Origin: UBA2779 sp965232165
GTDB lineage: Bacteria; Spirochaetota; Spirochaetia; DSM-2461
DNA length: 64,000 bases
Reading direction: 5' to 3'
Assembly: GCA_965232165.1 (NCBI GenBank)
Contig: CBDDOY010000002.1
Location: 868,001-932,000 of the forward strand
Under the pieces are notes generated by a model. That model worked only from the letters and a program-made list of their open reading frames with translations, was not told the origin of the DNA and searched no databases. A program made the position numbers and the translations under genes. Below, piece by piece: positions 16,492 to 24,968 of the stretch. Each line of letters starts with the position of its first letter. Positions within the stretch are counted from its first letter, which is position 1.

Positions 16492-17717
16492 TAATGCCCA
16501 AAAGCTTGGTGTTTGAAAGAACCGGCCTCTGCCCCCAGTCATTCCTTAGTAGGGAAACGACTTGACAAGGAGGTGTTTATGACTTTTCCGCACTGCCCCA
16601 ATCCCGACTGCTCCAATTTTGACGCTCCTTTAGGGGAGAACTGGTATATCCGCTATGGTTTTCATCCTACCATGGCCTTCGGCCCAATTCAACGCTACCG
16701 CTGTAAGAATTGCCGCAGGACTTTTTCGGCTCAGACTTTCTCCATAGATTACTATGCCAAAAAAATTATCGATTATTCCAGGATCTTCGAGCATCTTGTC
16801 ACCGCTTCAGGGCTTATCGACATAGGCCGGGCCCTCGGCATCAGGGCCGAGACCGTTCAGAACCGCTTTGAACGGCTGGCACGGTGCTGCCTGGCCATTC
16901 ATTCCGAACTGCTTCCGGCCCTGCCCATGCAGGAAAATATGGCCGCCGACGGGCTGGAATCGTTCTCTTTTTCCCAGTACTTCCCTCATCACATCAACCT
17001 CTTCGCCGGCTCTGCATCCGAGTTCATCTACAGCATGGGCTTTGCCAATCTTAGGCGCAAAGGAAGAATGACCCCTGCACAGAAGAAGCAGAGGTTAGAA
17101 CTGGAAGCCGTCGAAAAGGCCGATCCGAAAGCCGTCGAAAAATCGTTTAGAAGTATAACTGAAGGTCTTATTCAACTGCTTGAAGATAAGAAGGTTACCG
17201 GAAAGATATTGACGACAGACCTTCACAAATCGTATACACGGGCCTTCGCCAAGATTGAGGATTTCAGGAAATACTTTCTTCATGAATGTATATCTTCAAA
17301 TGAGTTCAGGAATAAAGACAATCCCCTATTCCCTGTGAATTACCTTGACCGTCAGATTCGCAAAGATGCCTGCAATCATGTGCGGCAGACGGTACAGTTT
17401 GCCCGGTGTCCCAGTGCGATGATGACGCGCATGGCCGTCTATCGTCACTACCATAACTGCGTGATTGCCCGGCGGGTTCAGGAAGCCCGAAAAAAAGACA
17501 TGACAACACACGTGGAAGAGGCCGGAATTGAGCGTACAGACCTGGACAAAATAATCGGCAGGTATTGGCTGAAGCGTCCATTCCTGAGCAAGCTCAGACT
17601 GGGCATGGAAGAGGTCAAAACCTGGTCCAGTCAGTGGCGTAATCCCGGGGTGAAGGTTAATCGCTACAGCCCCCTGTACATCCAGGTTTAGAGGTGAACA
17701 CAAGGTTCGGGGCATTT
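16492..17717 (+). mobile_element. Single-gene insertion sequence with zinc-ribbon transposase
   Basis: A 1226-bp segment with imperfect inverted ends: left TAATGCCCAAAAGCTTGGTG, right (read inward) AAATGCCCCGAACCTTGTGT. It contains one transposase-like gene. I could not find a clear target duplication, so the limits may be off by a few bases. Confidence 0.55.
16579..17691 (+). CDS. Transposase-like protein with N-terminal zinc ribbon
   Basis: A 370-residue protein starting at ATG 16579, chosen because AAGGAGG lies upstream; the frame is open further but without a better start. The N-terminus is a zinc ribbon (CPNPDCSNF ... RCKNCRRTF) followed by a helix-turn-helix-like region (DIGRALGIRAETVQNRFERL), as in IS1/ISL3/IS1595-type transposases. 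The core has candidate catalytic acidic residues (MAADGLESF; ILTTDLHKSYTRAF), and the region after HYHNCVIARR may hold the third. It is flanked by inverted ends. The exact IS family is uncertain and the frame is intact. Confidence 0.65.
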   Translation: MTFPHCPNPDCSNFDAPLGENWYIRYGFHPTMAFGPIQRYRCKNCRRTFSAQTFSIDYYAKKIIDYSRIFEHLVTASGLIDIGRALGIRAETVQNRFERLARCCLAIHSELLPALPMQENMAADGLESFSFSQYFPHHINLFAGSASEFIYSMGFANLRRKGRMTPAQKKQRLELEAVEKADPKAVEKSFRSITEGLIQLLEDKKVTGKILTTDLHKSYTRAFAKIEDFRKYFLHECISSNEFRNKDNPLFPVNYLDRQIRKDACNHVRQTVQFARCPSAMMTRMAVYRHYHNCVIARRVQEARKKDMTTHVEEAGIERTDLDKIIGRYWLKRPFLSKLRLGMEEVKTWSSQWRNPGVKVNRYSPLYIQV

Positions 17718-17803
17718 GATACTGTACAAAAGAGCTGTCAAGGTGCTGACACTTCTATAGAGGCAGGATATATTTCTTATGATAAGTCTCTAAGGAGTCG
17801 GAA

Positions 17804-18859
17804 TTGCATCGGATTACCAACAATACCAATATTCTCTCTCAAAAACCTCTGATAAGCCCGGGAGAGCTTAAGTCTTCTCTGCCAATGGATGATGAACTTG
17901 GCAATGCAATTTTGAGCTTTCGGGAGGATTTGGTACGCATCATATCCCATGAGGATGACAGGCTGCTAGTCATTGTCGGCCCCTGTTCCATTCACGATAC
18001 CGATTCGGCCTTGGAGTATGCCGAGAGATTGATGGAATTGCGGAGCCGATATCAGGAATTTCTGAACATCGTGATGCGAGTCTATTTCGAGAAGCCGAGA
18101 ACCATGCTTGGATGGAGGGGCTTCATCATTGATCCGCATCTGGATGGGTCATACAACATCCAAGAGGGTCTTAAGGAGGCTCGCAGACTTCTGATTAATA
18201 TCACTAGAACGGGTATGCCGGCCGGTACCGAGGTGTTAGGTCCCATTGTCCCCGAGTACATCGCAGACCTTATTTCCTGGGCATCCATTGGGGCGCGTAC
18301 CACCGAGTCTCAAACCCACAGGGAAATTGCCAGCGGACTATCCATGCCTGTGGGATTTAAGAACAGCACCGATGGAGACCTCAAGAAGGCGATCAATGCG
18401 ATATATTCGGCTCAAAGAGGCCATAGTTTCATCGGCATCGATCAAGAGGGAAGAACTTGTGTGCTCCATACTCGAGGCAATAACTCCGGACATGTCATCA
18501 TCAGAGGAGGAGACAGCGGCCCCAATTACTATAAGGAAGACATCGAAAAAGCGGAAAATTTATTTGCAGATATTGGAGTTAGGGCTTCAATAATCATCGA
18601 CTGTTCTCATGATAATTCAGGCAAAAAGCATGACAAACAGGCCCAAGTATTCAGAGCAGCCTTGAACATCAGGAAGCAGAGAAAAACATCAATTCGAGGG
18701 GTGATGCTTGAGAGCTTTCTCAAAGCCGGAAAACAGACCATCCAAGATAATCTGTCCAAACTCGTATACGGGCAGTCTATTACCGATGCATGTATCGACT
18801 GGGAAGAAACAGAGGAGCTGCTGGCTATGGCTGCTAAGGAAGTAGAGCGATGGAAATAG
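17804..18859 (+). CDS. aroF: 3-deoxy-7-phosphoheptulonate (DAHP) synthase, type I
   Basis: A 351-residue enzyme joining PEP and erythrose-4-phosphate, the first step of aromatic amino-acid synthesis. Landmarks: VGPCSIHD, MRVYFEKPRTMLGWRG, DPHLDGSYNI, LPAGTE-like PAGTEVLGPIVPEYIADL, GARTTESQTHREIASGLS, GFKNSTDG and DCSHDNSGK. It is the AroF/G/H class with a short N-terminal extension; which feedback type cannot be told. The start is TTG at 17804 with TAAGGAG 7 bp upstream. The stop overlaps the start of the M23 peptidase gene. Confidence 0.94.
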   Translation: MHRITNNTNILSQKPLISPGELKSSLPMDDELGNAILSFREDLVRIISHEDDRLLVIVGPCSIHDTDSALEYAERLMELRSRYQEFLNIVMRVYFEKPRTMLGWRGFIIDPHLDGSYNIQEGLKEARRLLINITRTGMPAGTEVLGPIVPEYIADLISWASIGARTTESQTHREIASGLSMPVGFKNSTDGDLKKAINAIYSAQRGHSFIGIDQEGRTCVLHTRGNNSGHVIIRGGDSGPNYYKEDIEKAENLFADIGVRASIIIDCSHDNSGKKHDKQAQVFRAALNIRKQRKTSIRGVMLESFLKAGKQTIQDNLSKLVYGQSITDACIDWEETEELLAMAAKEVERWK

Positions 18860-20316
18860 CAGAGACACGACGAAGGCGATTGAACATACGTATTGCGGCA
18901 TTGCTCGAAACAGTGCTGAGAGGCAGGGATTCGTGGTCAGGGGACATCGAATCAGGAACAAGTCTCGACGGCAAACCGGTCCACTGGTTTCTCGCCGCCC
19001 ATCGTGTGGGATCGCGGATGACCCTGATTGAAACCGTTACAAGTACCGGCAGGGATGCACGGGTTGTCCGCTCCTGGATTCTGGCCCCAGGGGAAGACGG
19101 GCAATGGCATTTAGAATCTGCTAAGAAAAATCATGAGACGGTGCCGGACGAATGGATCAATGATGAGCTTGAAGAAACTATTGGGCGATTGGAAGACCCA
19201 GAAACAGCCAAGTCCATTCTGGAGATTCCCAAGGCGAAACTGATCGCACCGGTTATTCCTTCGCCCATCATGGGAATCTGGCCAAGGAGGTTCCATGCCG
19301 GATTAGGGCTGGCTGTATTTGTCTTTGCGTTCTTCATTCTCATGGTCGTCGGCACATTCCAATTCCACAATATATCAAATTTGGTTAAGAGCATTAACTC
19401 TTCCATCGGGCTATCCTCTGTGAAGCAGATGCAAACTCTTCAATCCATGGGGGTAAGGCTGACAGCCCTGGACAATGAGATGGAAGAACTTAGGGGCGAT
19501 GTGAGGCGGGAGCGGGCGGCCTTTGAATTCAGCCGTAAGAATACCGCTATGTCTATTCGGAAACAGGCTGATGAGTTGTCCAATTCTGATTTCTCGAGGA
19601 AACGGGCCTATAACTACTTAGCCGATCAAATTGAGTATGCAGAAAGCTACGGGTTTATCCTCCGGCAGCTTTCGCGGCTGCCGGAAGATAACGCTCAGGC
19701 CGAAACACTCATGGTGACAGATAGGGCCAATATCGTCCCGCTGTCTGCGTATCGGTCCACTGTCGCCGGTTTGAGCTATCCCGTCCGCTTAGACGGGAAG
19801 GATGCCGATGGAAAGGATTTCATGATTTCAAGTGGATTCGGAGAGCTTAGAGCCTCAGGCATTGGAACCGGCGGATACCTCCCCCACATGGCCGTCGACA
19901 TCATCAATGTGCGAAATATTCTCACGGTTACACCGAGCAACTTCATCATACGGTTCCCCGGAGAACCAGGGAGTGTCGTGTCCTCCGCCGGCGGTCAGGT
20001 CGTCGATAAGGGTTACAGCGATGTCTACGGCTGGTACATTGAGGTGAGTCATCCCATTACTTCGACTTGGCAAGAACGGTACTCTGGCATAAGGCATCTA
20101 ACAACATTCTATTCACATTTTGCCAGTGCTCCCGAATGGCTGGAGGGAGATATGGTAGCGCAGAATGAGAAACTTGGTGATATAGGAAATACAGGCCTGG
20201 CAACTGGCCCCCATCTCCATTTCGAAGTGAGGGTGTACAGGGAAAATGCCGAGTTTCAGGGTGTGCTGGGGAAGTTTGACCGTATGAATCCCTATGTACG
20301 GTCGACTGACAACTAA
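18850..20316 (+). CDS. Membrane-anchored M23-family peptidase
   Basis: A 488-residue protein: a cytoplasmic N-terminal region (1-150), one transmembrane helix at about 155-180 (GLGLAVFVFAFFILMVVGTF), a coiled-coil stretch (LDNEMEELRGDVRRERAAF) and a C-terminal peptidase-M23/LytM domain with HMAVDI and HLHFEVRVYREN. LytM enzymes cut peptidoglycan cross-links or, if degenerate, activate amidases. The usual HxxxD is read here as HMAVD, so zinc ligands appear present. It overlaps the DAHP synthase gene by 10 bp, yet no functional link is evident. It converges with hisI. Confidence 0.85.
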   Translation: MEIAETRRRRLNIRIAALLETVLRGRDSWSGDIESGTSLDGKPVHWFLAAHRVGSRMTLIETVTSTGRDARVVRSWILAPGEDGQWHLESAKKNHETVPDEWINDELEETIGRLEDPETAKSILEIPKAKLIAPVIPSPIMGIWPRRFHAGLGLAVFVFAFFILMVVGTFQFHNISNLVKSINSSIGLSSVKQMQTLQSMGVRLTALDNEMEELRGDVRRERAAFEFSRKNTAMSIRKQADELSNSDFSRKRAYNYLADQIEYAESYGFILRQLSRLPEDNAQAETLMVTDRANIVPLSAYRSTVAGLSYPVRLDGKDADGKDFMISSGFGELRASGIGTGGYLPHMAVDIINVRNILTVTPSNFIIRFPGEPGSVVSSAGGQVVDKGYSDVYGWYIEVSHPITSTWQERYSGIRHLTTFYSHFASAPEWLEGDMVAQNEKLGDIGNTGLATGPHLHFEVRVYRENAEFQGVLGKFDRMNPYVRSTDN

Positions 20317-20717
20317 GAATCGATCCCATAAACATCGGCGGGGTTAAACAGTGGTTCCGATATGATTTTGATCTTTCCTTCATTGACCTGCTGGAAGAAG
20401 CAGCTTCTTCTACCGGTGTGACAGGCGGCATCTCCCATCTGCTCAACTTTTAGCAGTACGCAGTCTCTGTCACAATCAAGATATATTTCTTTAACAATCT
20501 GCTTATTCCCTGATATTTCGCCTTTTTCCCATAAACAGCCGCGGCTTCTAGACCAGTAGACGGCCGATTTGTGTTCCAGGGTGAGTTTCCATGCTGTCCG
20601 ATTCATCCAGGCCTGCATTAACACCTCACCTGTCATATAATCTTGGGTGATGACAGGGATAAGCCCTCCGGGGGCATCGAAATTGGGCTCAGTAAGGCTT
20701 TGAGGAGATTCCAACAC
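20313..20717 (-). CDS. hisI: Phosphoribosyl-AMP cyclohydrolase
   Basis: A 134-residue enzyme opening the purine ring in the third step of histidine synthesis. Landmarks: GGLIPVITQDYMTGEVLMQA with WMN, TLEHKSAVYWSRSRGCLWEKG, the metal-binding LDCDRDCVLLKVEQMG and ACHTGRRSCFF. It is a stand-alone HisI without the HisE domain. The start GTG at 20717 directly follows the stop of the upstream gene (TAA|GTG). No other his genes are nearby, so histidine genes are dispersed in this genome. Confidence 0.95.
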   Translation of the reverse strand: MLESPQSLTEPNFDAPGGLIPVITQDYMTGEVLMQAWMNRTAWKLTLEHKSAVYWSRSRGCLWEKGEISGNKQIVKEIYLDCDRDCVLLKVEQMGDAACHTGRRSCFFQQVNEGKIKIISEPLFNPADVYGIDS

Positions 20718-21164
20718 TTATTCTATCGGAGTCAAGAGAAAATGGAGTTCATCATTAGAGATGATGCATGTATCGATATTCTGAGCATCCATTTGCCCCA
20801 GTTCTTGCCTGATGACTTGAACATCATCCAGATGATCGGCCGAAATATGCTGCAACCTGGAGTGATGAGGACCGAAGGTTTCTCTTAAATCACCGTCAAC
20901 CTGAATAACGGCGTCGAGTAATCGTCCATAGACAATTTTCACCTTCATGACGGAATGAAAATATGTAGAATTATATATCAAGTGATTATTCTCCACCAGA
21001 GCTTTGTATATCCGCTGAATGACTGAATCAATGAAAAGACAGTCCTCAAGAATTTTATCGGCAAAATAATCAGCATCAATATTGAGCTTCACCGCATCGT
21101 GAAGATTGCGGATCATGACTGTCAGAAAGAATAAAGCGTCTTCGTAGTGAGTCTTTTTTGCCAT
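20718..21164 (-). CDS. Conserved-looking hypothetical protein upstream of hisI
   Basis: A 148-residue, helix-rich acidic protein (MAKKTHYEDALFFLTVMI; YFADKILEDCLFIDSVIQRI; YGRLLDAVIQVDGDLRETFG). No signal, membrane helix or catalytic motif is visible. The stop abuts the hisI start with no gap, so the two are co-transcribed. It is divergent from the rpsF operon. I do not recognise the family. Confidence 0.6.
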   Translation of the reverse strand: MAKKTHYEDALFFLTVMIRNLHDAVKLNIDADYFADKILEDCLFIDSVIQRIYKALVENNHLIYNSTYFHSVMKVKIVYGRLLDAVIQVDGDLRETFGPHHSRLQHISADHLDDVQVIRQELGQMDAQNIDTCIISNDELHFLLTPIE

Positions 21165-21215
21165 TTTACATCCCTATGCCAGGTAAAAAATTTATCGGCA
21201 GGTCGCCGTATACTC

Positions 21216-21242
21216 TTGACGGGTATCCCCCTGGCGTATAAA
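21216..21242 (+). promoter_or_regulatory. Possible promoter of the rpsF operon
   Basis: TTGACG (21216-21221) and TATAAA (21237-21242) with a 15-bp spacer, about 60 bp before the rpsF start. The spacer is shorter than ideal, so this is only a candidate. Confidence 0.35.
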
Positions 21243-21301
21243 GTATACAGACTCCTTCCCTATGCTTAACATGGGGCGAGTATGTCCAAAAGGGGGATAT
21301 T

Positions 21302-21583
21302 GTGAAGACTTATGAATTGACCTGTGTCTTTCGAATGAAAGAAGGGCAGGATGTGGCGGGTATTGAAGCAGTTAAGCAAATACTAGCCGATGCCCAGGCA
21401 TCCATCCAATCTGAAGAGGATATGGGGGATAGAGAGCTTGCCTACGAAGTAGATAATGAAACCAGAGCCCGTTATCGCTTATTCATAGTGGAACTAGACC
21501 AGAAATCACTATTGAAAATTGAAGACTTGTTGAAGCTTAGAAATGAGATACTGCGATACATGCTTGTTGCAAGAGGAAGTTAA
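21302..21583 (+). CDS. rpsF: Ribosomal protein bS6
   Basis: A 93-residue protein beginning MKTYELTCVFRMKEG, with MGDRELAYEVDNETRARYRL and FLLKLRNEILRYMLVAR-like C-terminal signature (LLKLRNEILRYMLV). bS6 pairs with bS18 on the 30S platform. The start is GTG at 21302 with AAGGGGG upstream. It heads the operon rpsF-ssb-rpsR-rplI-dnaB; its stop overlaps the ssb ATG (TAATG). Confidence 0.96.
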   Translation: MKTYELTCVFRMKEGQDVAGIEAVKQILADAQASIQSEEDMGDRELAYEVDNETRARYRLFIVELDQKSLLKIEDLLKLRNEILRYMLVARGS

Positions 21584-22032
21584 TGGCCGATATCAATAAA
21601 ATAGTATTAGTCGGACGCCTTACGAGAGATGCAGAGCAGTCGTATACCCAAAGCGGCTATGCTCTGGTGAAATTTTCTCTGGCGGTTAACCGCAGGAAAA
21701 AACAGGGAGATGGATGGGTTGATGAGGCGAATTTTTTTGACGTTACAAGCTTCGGGCGTCAGGGTGAAGCGATTGCAAATTTCATGACGAAAGGTCGGCA
21801 GATTGCTGTTGAAGGGCAGTTAAGGCAGGACAGATGGGAGGCGCAGGATGGCTCCAAACGATCCAAGGTTTATGTAGAAGCTAATTATATACAGCTTCTG
21901 GGAAACCGCAAAGAGGGCTCGGCTTCCAATTCTTATCAAGAGAATGAAGGAACAAACCCAAGTCCGCCCGCTTCACAGAGCAATGATTTCAATCAGCCGG
22001 TCTCTCGGTTTGAAGATGACATCCCATTTTAG
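21583..22032 (+). CDS. ssb: Single-stranded DNA-binding protein
   Basis: A 149-residue SSB: N-terminal OB fold (NKIVLVGRLTRDAEQSYT, FDVTSFGRQGEAIANFMTKG, VEGQLRQDRWEAQDG), a low-complexity Ser/Asn/Gln linker, and the conserved acidic tip EDDIPF that docks replication and repair partners. It lies between rpsF and rpsR, the classic arrangement, and starts 1 bp before the end of rpsF. Confidence 0.96.
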   Translation: MADINKIVLVGRLTRDAEQSYTQSGYALVKFSLAVNRRKKQGDGWVDEANFFDVTSFGRQGEAIANFMTKGRQIAVEGQLRQDRWEAQDGSKRSKVYVEANYIQLLGNRKEGSASNSYQENEGTNPSPPASQSNDFNQPVSRFEDDIPF

Positions 22033-22056
22033 AGATAAGGAGTTTACGAATAATTC

Positions 22057-22374
22057 ATGTCAGATCATTATGGTTATATGGATATAGAGAAAGATGGCGG
22101 CCGGTCGAGCGGCTATCGCGATGATAAGGGAGATCGCTCCGGTATGTCCGGCGGTCCCCGCCGCAAGTACTACCGAAAAAAGGTTTGTAAGATTTGCACA
22201 GGGCGGGTGAGGGTCGACTACAAAGAGAGCGATGCCCTGAAGCGCTTCACGACGGAAAGAGGCAAAATCCTCCCTCGAAGAATTACAGGCACCTGCGCGA
22301 AGCACCAGCGGCTGATCGCAAGAGAGATTAAGCGGGCAAGAGCATTAGCGCTTCTCCCGTTTGTGACTAAATAA
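22057..22374 (+). CDS. rpsR: Ribosomal protein bS18
   Basis: A 105-residue protein. The first 35 residues are an extra Asp/Gly/Arg-rich extension; the core (KKVCKICTGRVRVDYKESDA, LKRFTTERGKILPRRITGTC, KHQRLIAREIKRARALALLP) is standard bS18. The core keeps a Cys pair (CKIC) plus a later Cys, which suggests a zinc-type variant. It follows ssb by 24 bp. Confidence 0.95.
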   Translation: MSDHYGYMDIEKDGGRSSGYRDDKGDRSGMSGGPRRKYYRKKVCKICTGRVRVDYKESDALKRFTTERGKILPRRITGTCAKHQRLIAREIKRARALALLPFVTK

Positions 22375-22385
22375 GGAGCAGCCCG

Positions 22386-22931
22386 ATGAAAGTCATTTTA
22401 TACAGTGATGTTCCCAATTTGGGAGAGGAAGGCGACATTAAGATAGTCGCCGATGGTTATGCCCGTAATTACTTGATCCCCCAGAAATTAGTCGTTCGAT
22501 ACACTAAGGCGACAGAGACAGAACTGGCCCAGAAGCAGCAGGCAATTAGCCGCCGCAAAGCCGAAAAGGCATTGTCAGCCGCTGGTGATAAAACCAAGAT
22601 TGAATCACTTGAAATGGAATTATCAGCCGTTGCCGGAGAGAACGGCAAGCTATTCGGCTCAGTCACCTCAGCCGCCATCATGGAATATCTCCATACACAG
22701 GGGATAATGGTCGAGCGCAAACGCATTGAACTTCCCGAAAGCGGTATAAAGGTTGTGGGAAGCCATACTGTGACCGTGAAGCTCTACGGCGGGGAAAAAG
22801 CCCTTCTCAATGTCAATGTATCGGCTAGTCAGGCCAAAGAAAAAGAGCAGCGAGATGAAGTATTGGTTAGCGATACAGATAAACTGGATATTGAGGCTCA
22901 GCCGGCTTCGCCTGCTTCTGAATCGGGTTAA
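22386..22931 (+). CDS. rplI: Ribosomal protein bL9
   Basis: A 181-residue protein with the N-terminal bL9 signature (MKVILYSDVPNLGEEGDIKI, VADGYARNYLIPQKLV), a helical connector, and the C-terminal rRNA-binding domain (ENGKLFGSVTSAAIMEYL, KRIELPESGIKVVGSHTV). A 35-residue Lys/Glu/Asp-rich tail extends beyond the usual end. ATG at 22386 has AAGGAG upstream. Confidence 0.95.
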   Translation: MKVILYSDVPNLGEEGDIKIVADGYARNYLIPQKLVVRYTKATETELAQKQQAISRRKAEKALSAAGDKTKIESLEMELSAVAGENGKLFGSVTSAAIMEYLHTQGIMVERKRIELPESGIKVVGSHTVTVKLYGGEKALLNVNVSASQAKEKEQRDEVLVSDTDKLDIEAQPASPASESG

Positions 22932-22936
22932 TACTA

Positions 22937-24289
22937 TTGGCGCAGCCTGTCTTGAAGGATTCCATTCCACCTTATCATGAAGAGGCGGAAATGGCGGTTT
23001 TGGGCGCCTTGTTGTTGAACTTCTCACCTAACCTCCTGGATGAAGTCATACAGCATGTTCGGGTCGATGATTTCTTCAAGGGCGCTCATCAGCTCATCTT
23101 CAAGGGCATAATCAATCTCAGTGATAAGGGGGAAGGCGTTGACATTCTTACCTTAACAGACGAGCTTTCTGCTTCGGGAAATATTGACCAATCTGGAGGG
23201 GCGGCATATGTTGCATCGCTCACCTCTCGAGTACCGACAGCTTCCAATGTCGCCTACTATGCGAAAATGGTTAAGGAGACCAGCCTTCGCCGGGCTCTTA
23301 TCAATGCCTCAAGGGATATGATTGCCCATGCTCATGATGATTCGGTAAATGTTCGCATCTCTATAGAAAAAGCCGAAAAATCTTTATTTGGTTTAATTGA
23401 AGATCAAAGCCGTGGCGAACTCAAACCGGCCATTGTCGTGGTGCCCGAAGCTGTTGATATCATCGCCAAACGCAATCAGTCAACTGAAGAGCATACAGGT
23501 GTAGCATCGGGTTTCTCTGCTTTGGACAGACTTACCAGTGGATTTCAGAATTCGGAGGTAACCATACTTGGAGCGAGGCCATCTATCGGAAAAACAGCAT
23601 TGGCCCTTACCATGGCCACGAATATCGCGGTGAAGCAGAAAATACCCTGCGGTTTCTTCACATTGGAGATGTCGGCTGTGTCATTGATGATGCGTATAAT
23701 CTCATCTGTGACCAGCATAGATTCAGGGAAAATTCGTTCCGGATTGATGAGCGGCCGGGATTTTACCCGACTCACTGAAATCGCTGGAAATATCTATGAA
23801 GCGCCGCTGATACTGCAAGATTCCCCTAATATCCCAATACTTGATTTACGATCCCTCGCCCGAAAAATGGTATTGAATCACAATGTGCGCATCATATTCA
23901 TCGATTACATAGGTTTGATCGGCCCGGAAGATATCACCCTGCCCCGATATGAGCAAATTTCTTCCATTAGCCGTTCACTGAAATCCCTTGCCCGCGAGCT
24001 GAATATCCCGCTCATTGCCCTCTCTCAGGTAGGACGGCAATCCGAAGGGAAGACTCCCACATTGGCGGACTTGAGAGAATCAGGGGCCCTTGAGCAGGAT
24101 GCGGATGTGGTCTTATTCCTGCATCGGGATCGGGATACTGATAAAGATGAAAGCGAACGAATACCTGAAAGCTTACTCGAGACAAAATTGGTTGTCGCCA
24201 AACAAAGAAATGGTCCGACCGGCGTGATAAAACTCCATTTCGCCCCACGTTTCGCTCGATTTCAACCCTTCCAGGAAACAGGCCGATAG
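22937..24289 (+). CDS. dnaB: Replicative DNA helicase DnaB
   Basis: A 450-residue hexameric 5'-3' helicase that unwinds DNA at the fork. N-terminal domain: PPYHEEAEMAVLGALLLN. C-terminal RecA-like motor: SGFSALDRLTSGFQNSEVTI, Walker A GARPSIGKTALALT, FFTLEMSA, IIFIDYIGLI, ALSQVGRQSEGKTPTLADLR and ESGALEQDADVVLFLHRD. No intein is present. The start is TTG at 22937, 5 bp after rplI. It closes the operon; MITE copy D follows 11 bp after the stop. Confidence 0.96.
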   Translation: MAQPVLKDSIPPYHEEAEMAVLGALLLNFSPNLLDEVIQHVRVDDFFKGAHQLIFKGIINLSDKGEGVDILTLTDELSASGNIDQSGGAAYVASLTSRVPTASNVAYYAKMVKETSLRRALINASRDMIAHAHDDSVNVRISIEKAEKSLFGLIEDQSRGELKPAIVVVPEAVDIIAKRNQSTEEHTGVASGFSALDRLTSGFQNSEVTILGARPSIGKTALALTMATNIAVKQKIPCGFFTLEMSAVSLMMRIISSVTSIDSGKIRSGLMSGRDFTRLTEIAGNIYEAPLILQDSPNIPILDLRSLARKMVLNHNVRIIFIDYIGLIGPEDITLPRYEQISSISRSLKSLARELNIPLIALSQVGRQSEGKTPTLADLRESGALEQDADVVLFLHRDRDTDKDESERIPESLLETKLVVAKQRNGPTGVIKLHFAPRFARFQPFQETGR

Positions 24290-24300
24290 GATGTGTCTAA

Positions 24301-24463
24301 GGGCACCTCTAAAAAACCCCATTTAGTTCTTGACTCGAACTCTTCCGCCGCTACTGCGTTGTCAAAATGCTCACGCAGCTTAAGCTACGCTTGAGCTTTT
24401 GCCGCCTTGTATCGACAAAAAATTTCTTCGTCAATTTCCTAAAGCTGTTTCTTAGAGGTGCCC
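24301..24463 (-). mobile_element. MITE family 1, copy D (inverted)
   Basis: 163 bp in reverse orientation to the other copies, with a perfect 4-bp duplication CTAA (24297-24300 and 24464-24467). It lies immediately after dnaB; with its inverted ends it could form the transcript end of that operon. Confidence 0.85.
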
Positions 24464-24797
24464 CTAAGATTCTCTTTCGATGGCATTTGAGAATTTCTGG
24501 AATCCGGAAAAAAGGGAATTTGATGCCCGCTGCATCGATATAAAATCTACTCGAACTAAGTATTCCCACGAAGCATTTTAATTTATACCTGAAGGAAATT
24601 GAACGGCGGCCCGACAACAGTAATGCAAAATGCCGCTGTTGCAGATGAAGTAAGCAGCTCATAATCCGGCACAATACCCTATCAATTTGCATCTTCGGCA
24701 ACCCGGATACTCATTTAAGGAGCAGCGGCTGTATGATCTGTTAGTTGGATATTGCCATTAGGGGCAGCCGTAAGAAATCTATCTAGAAACCTAAATA
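24464..24797. other. Gene-free stretch between two MITEs
   Basis: 334 bp between MITE copy D and the family-2 MITE. No ORF with a ribosome site, no RNA gene and no terminator was recognised. Confidence 0.4.
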
Positions 24798-24941
24798 GGG
24801 GCTGTGTCAGGGCGAAGGATTTGGTTCGCAGACAAGGCGGAAAATCCGCTTAAAAGCGCAGTGTATGCGCGTATACATGAGCATTTTAAGCGGGTTTTTC
24901 AACGCCGTATGCGGGCCAAAGACGAGTTCTGACACAGCCCC
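24798..24941 (+). mobile_element. MITE family 2 (144 bp)
   Basis: Inverted ends GGGGCTGTGTCAG and CTGACACAGCCCC (13/13). The interior shares the ordered blocks ACAAGGCGG, GAGCATTTT, CAACGC-GTA and GACGAGTTCT-like with family 1 although the ends differ. No target duplication could be seen. Confidence 0.65.
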
Positions 24942-24968
24942 GCCCTTAAGGCAAACCAGGCTTTTTCT

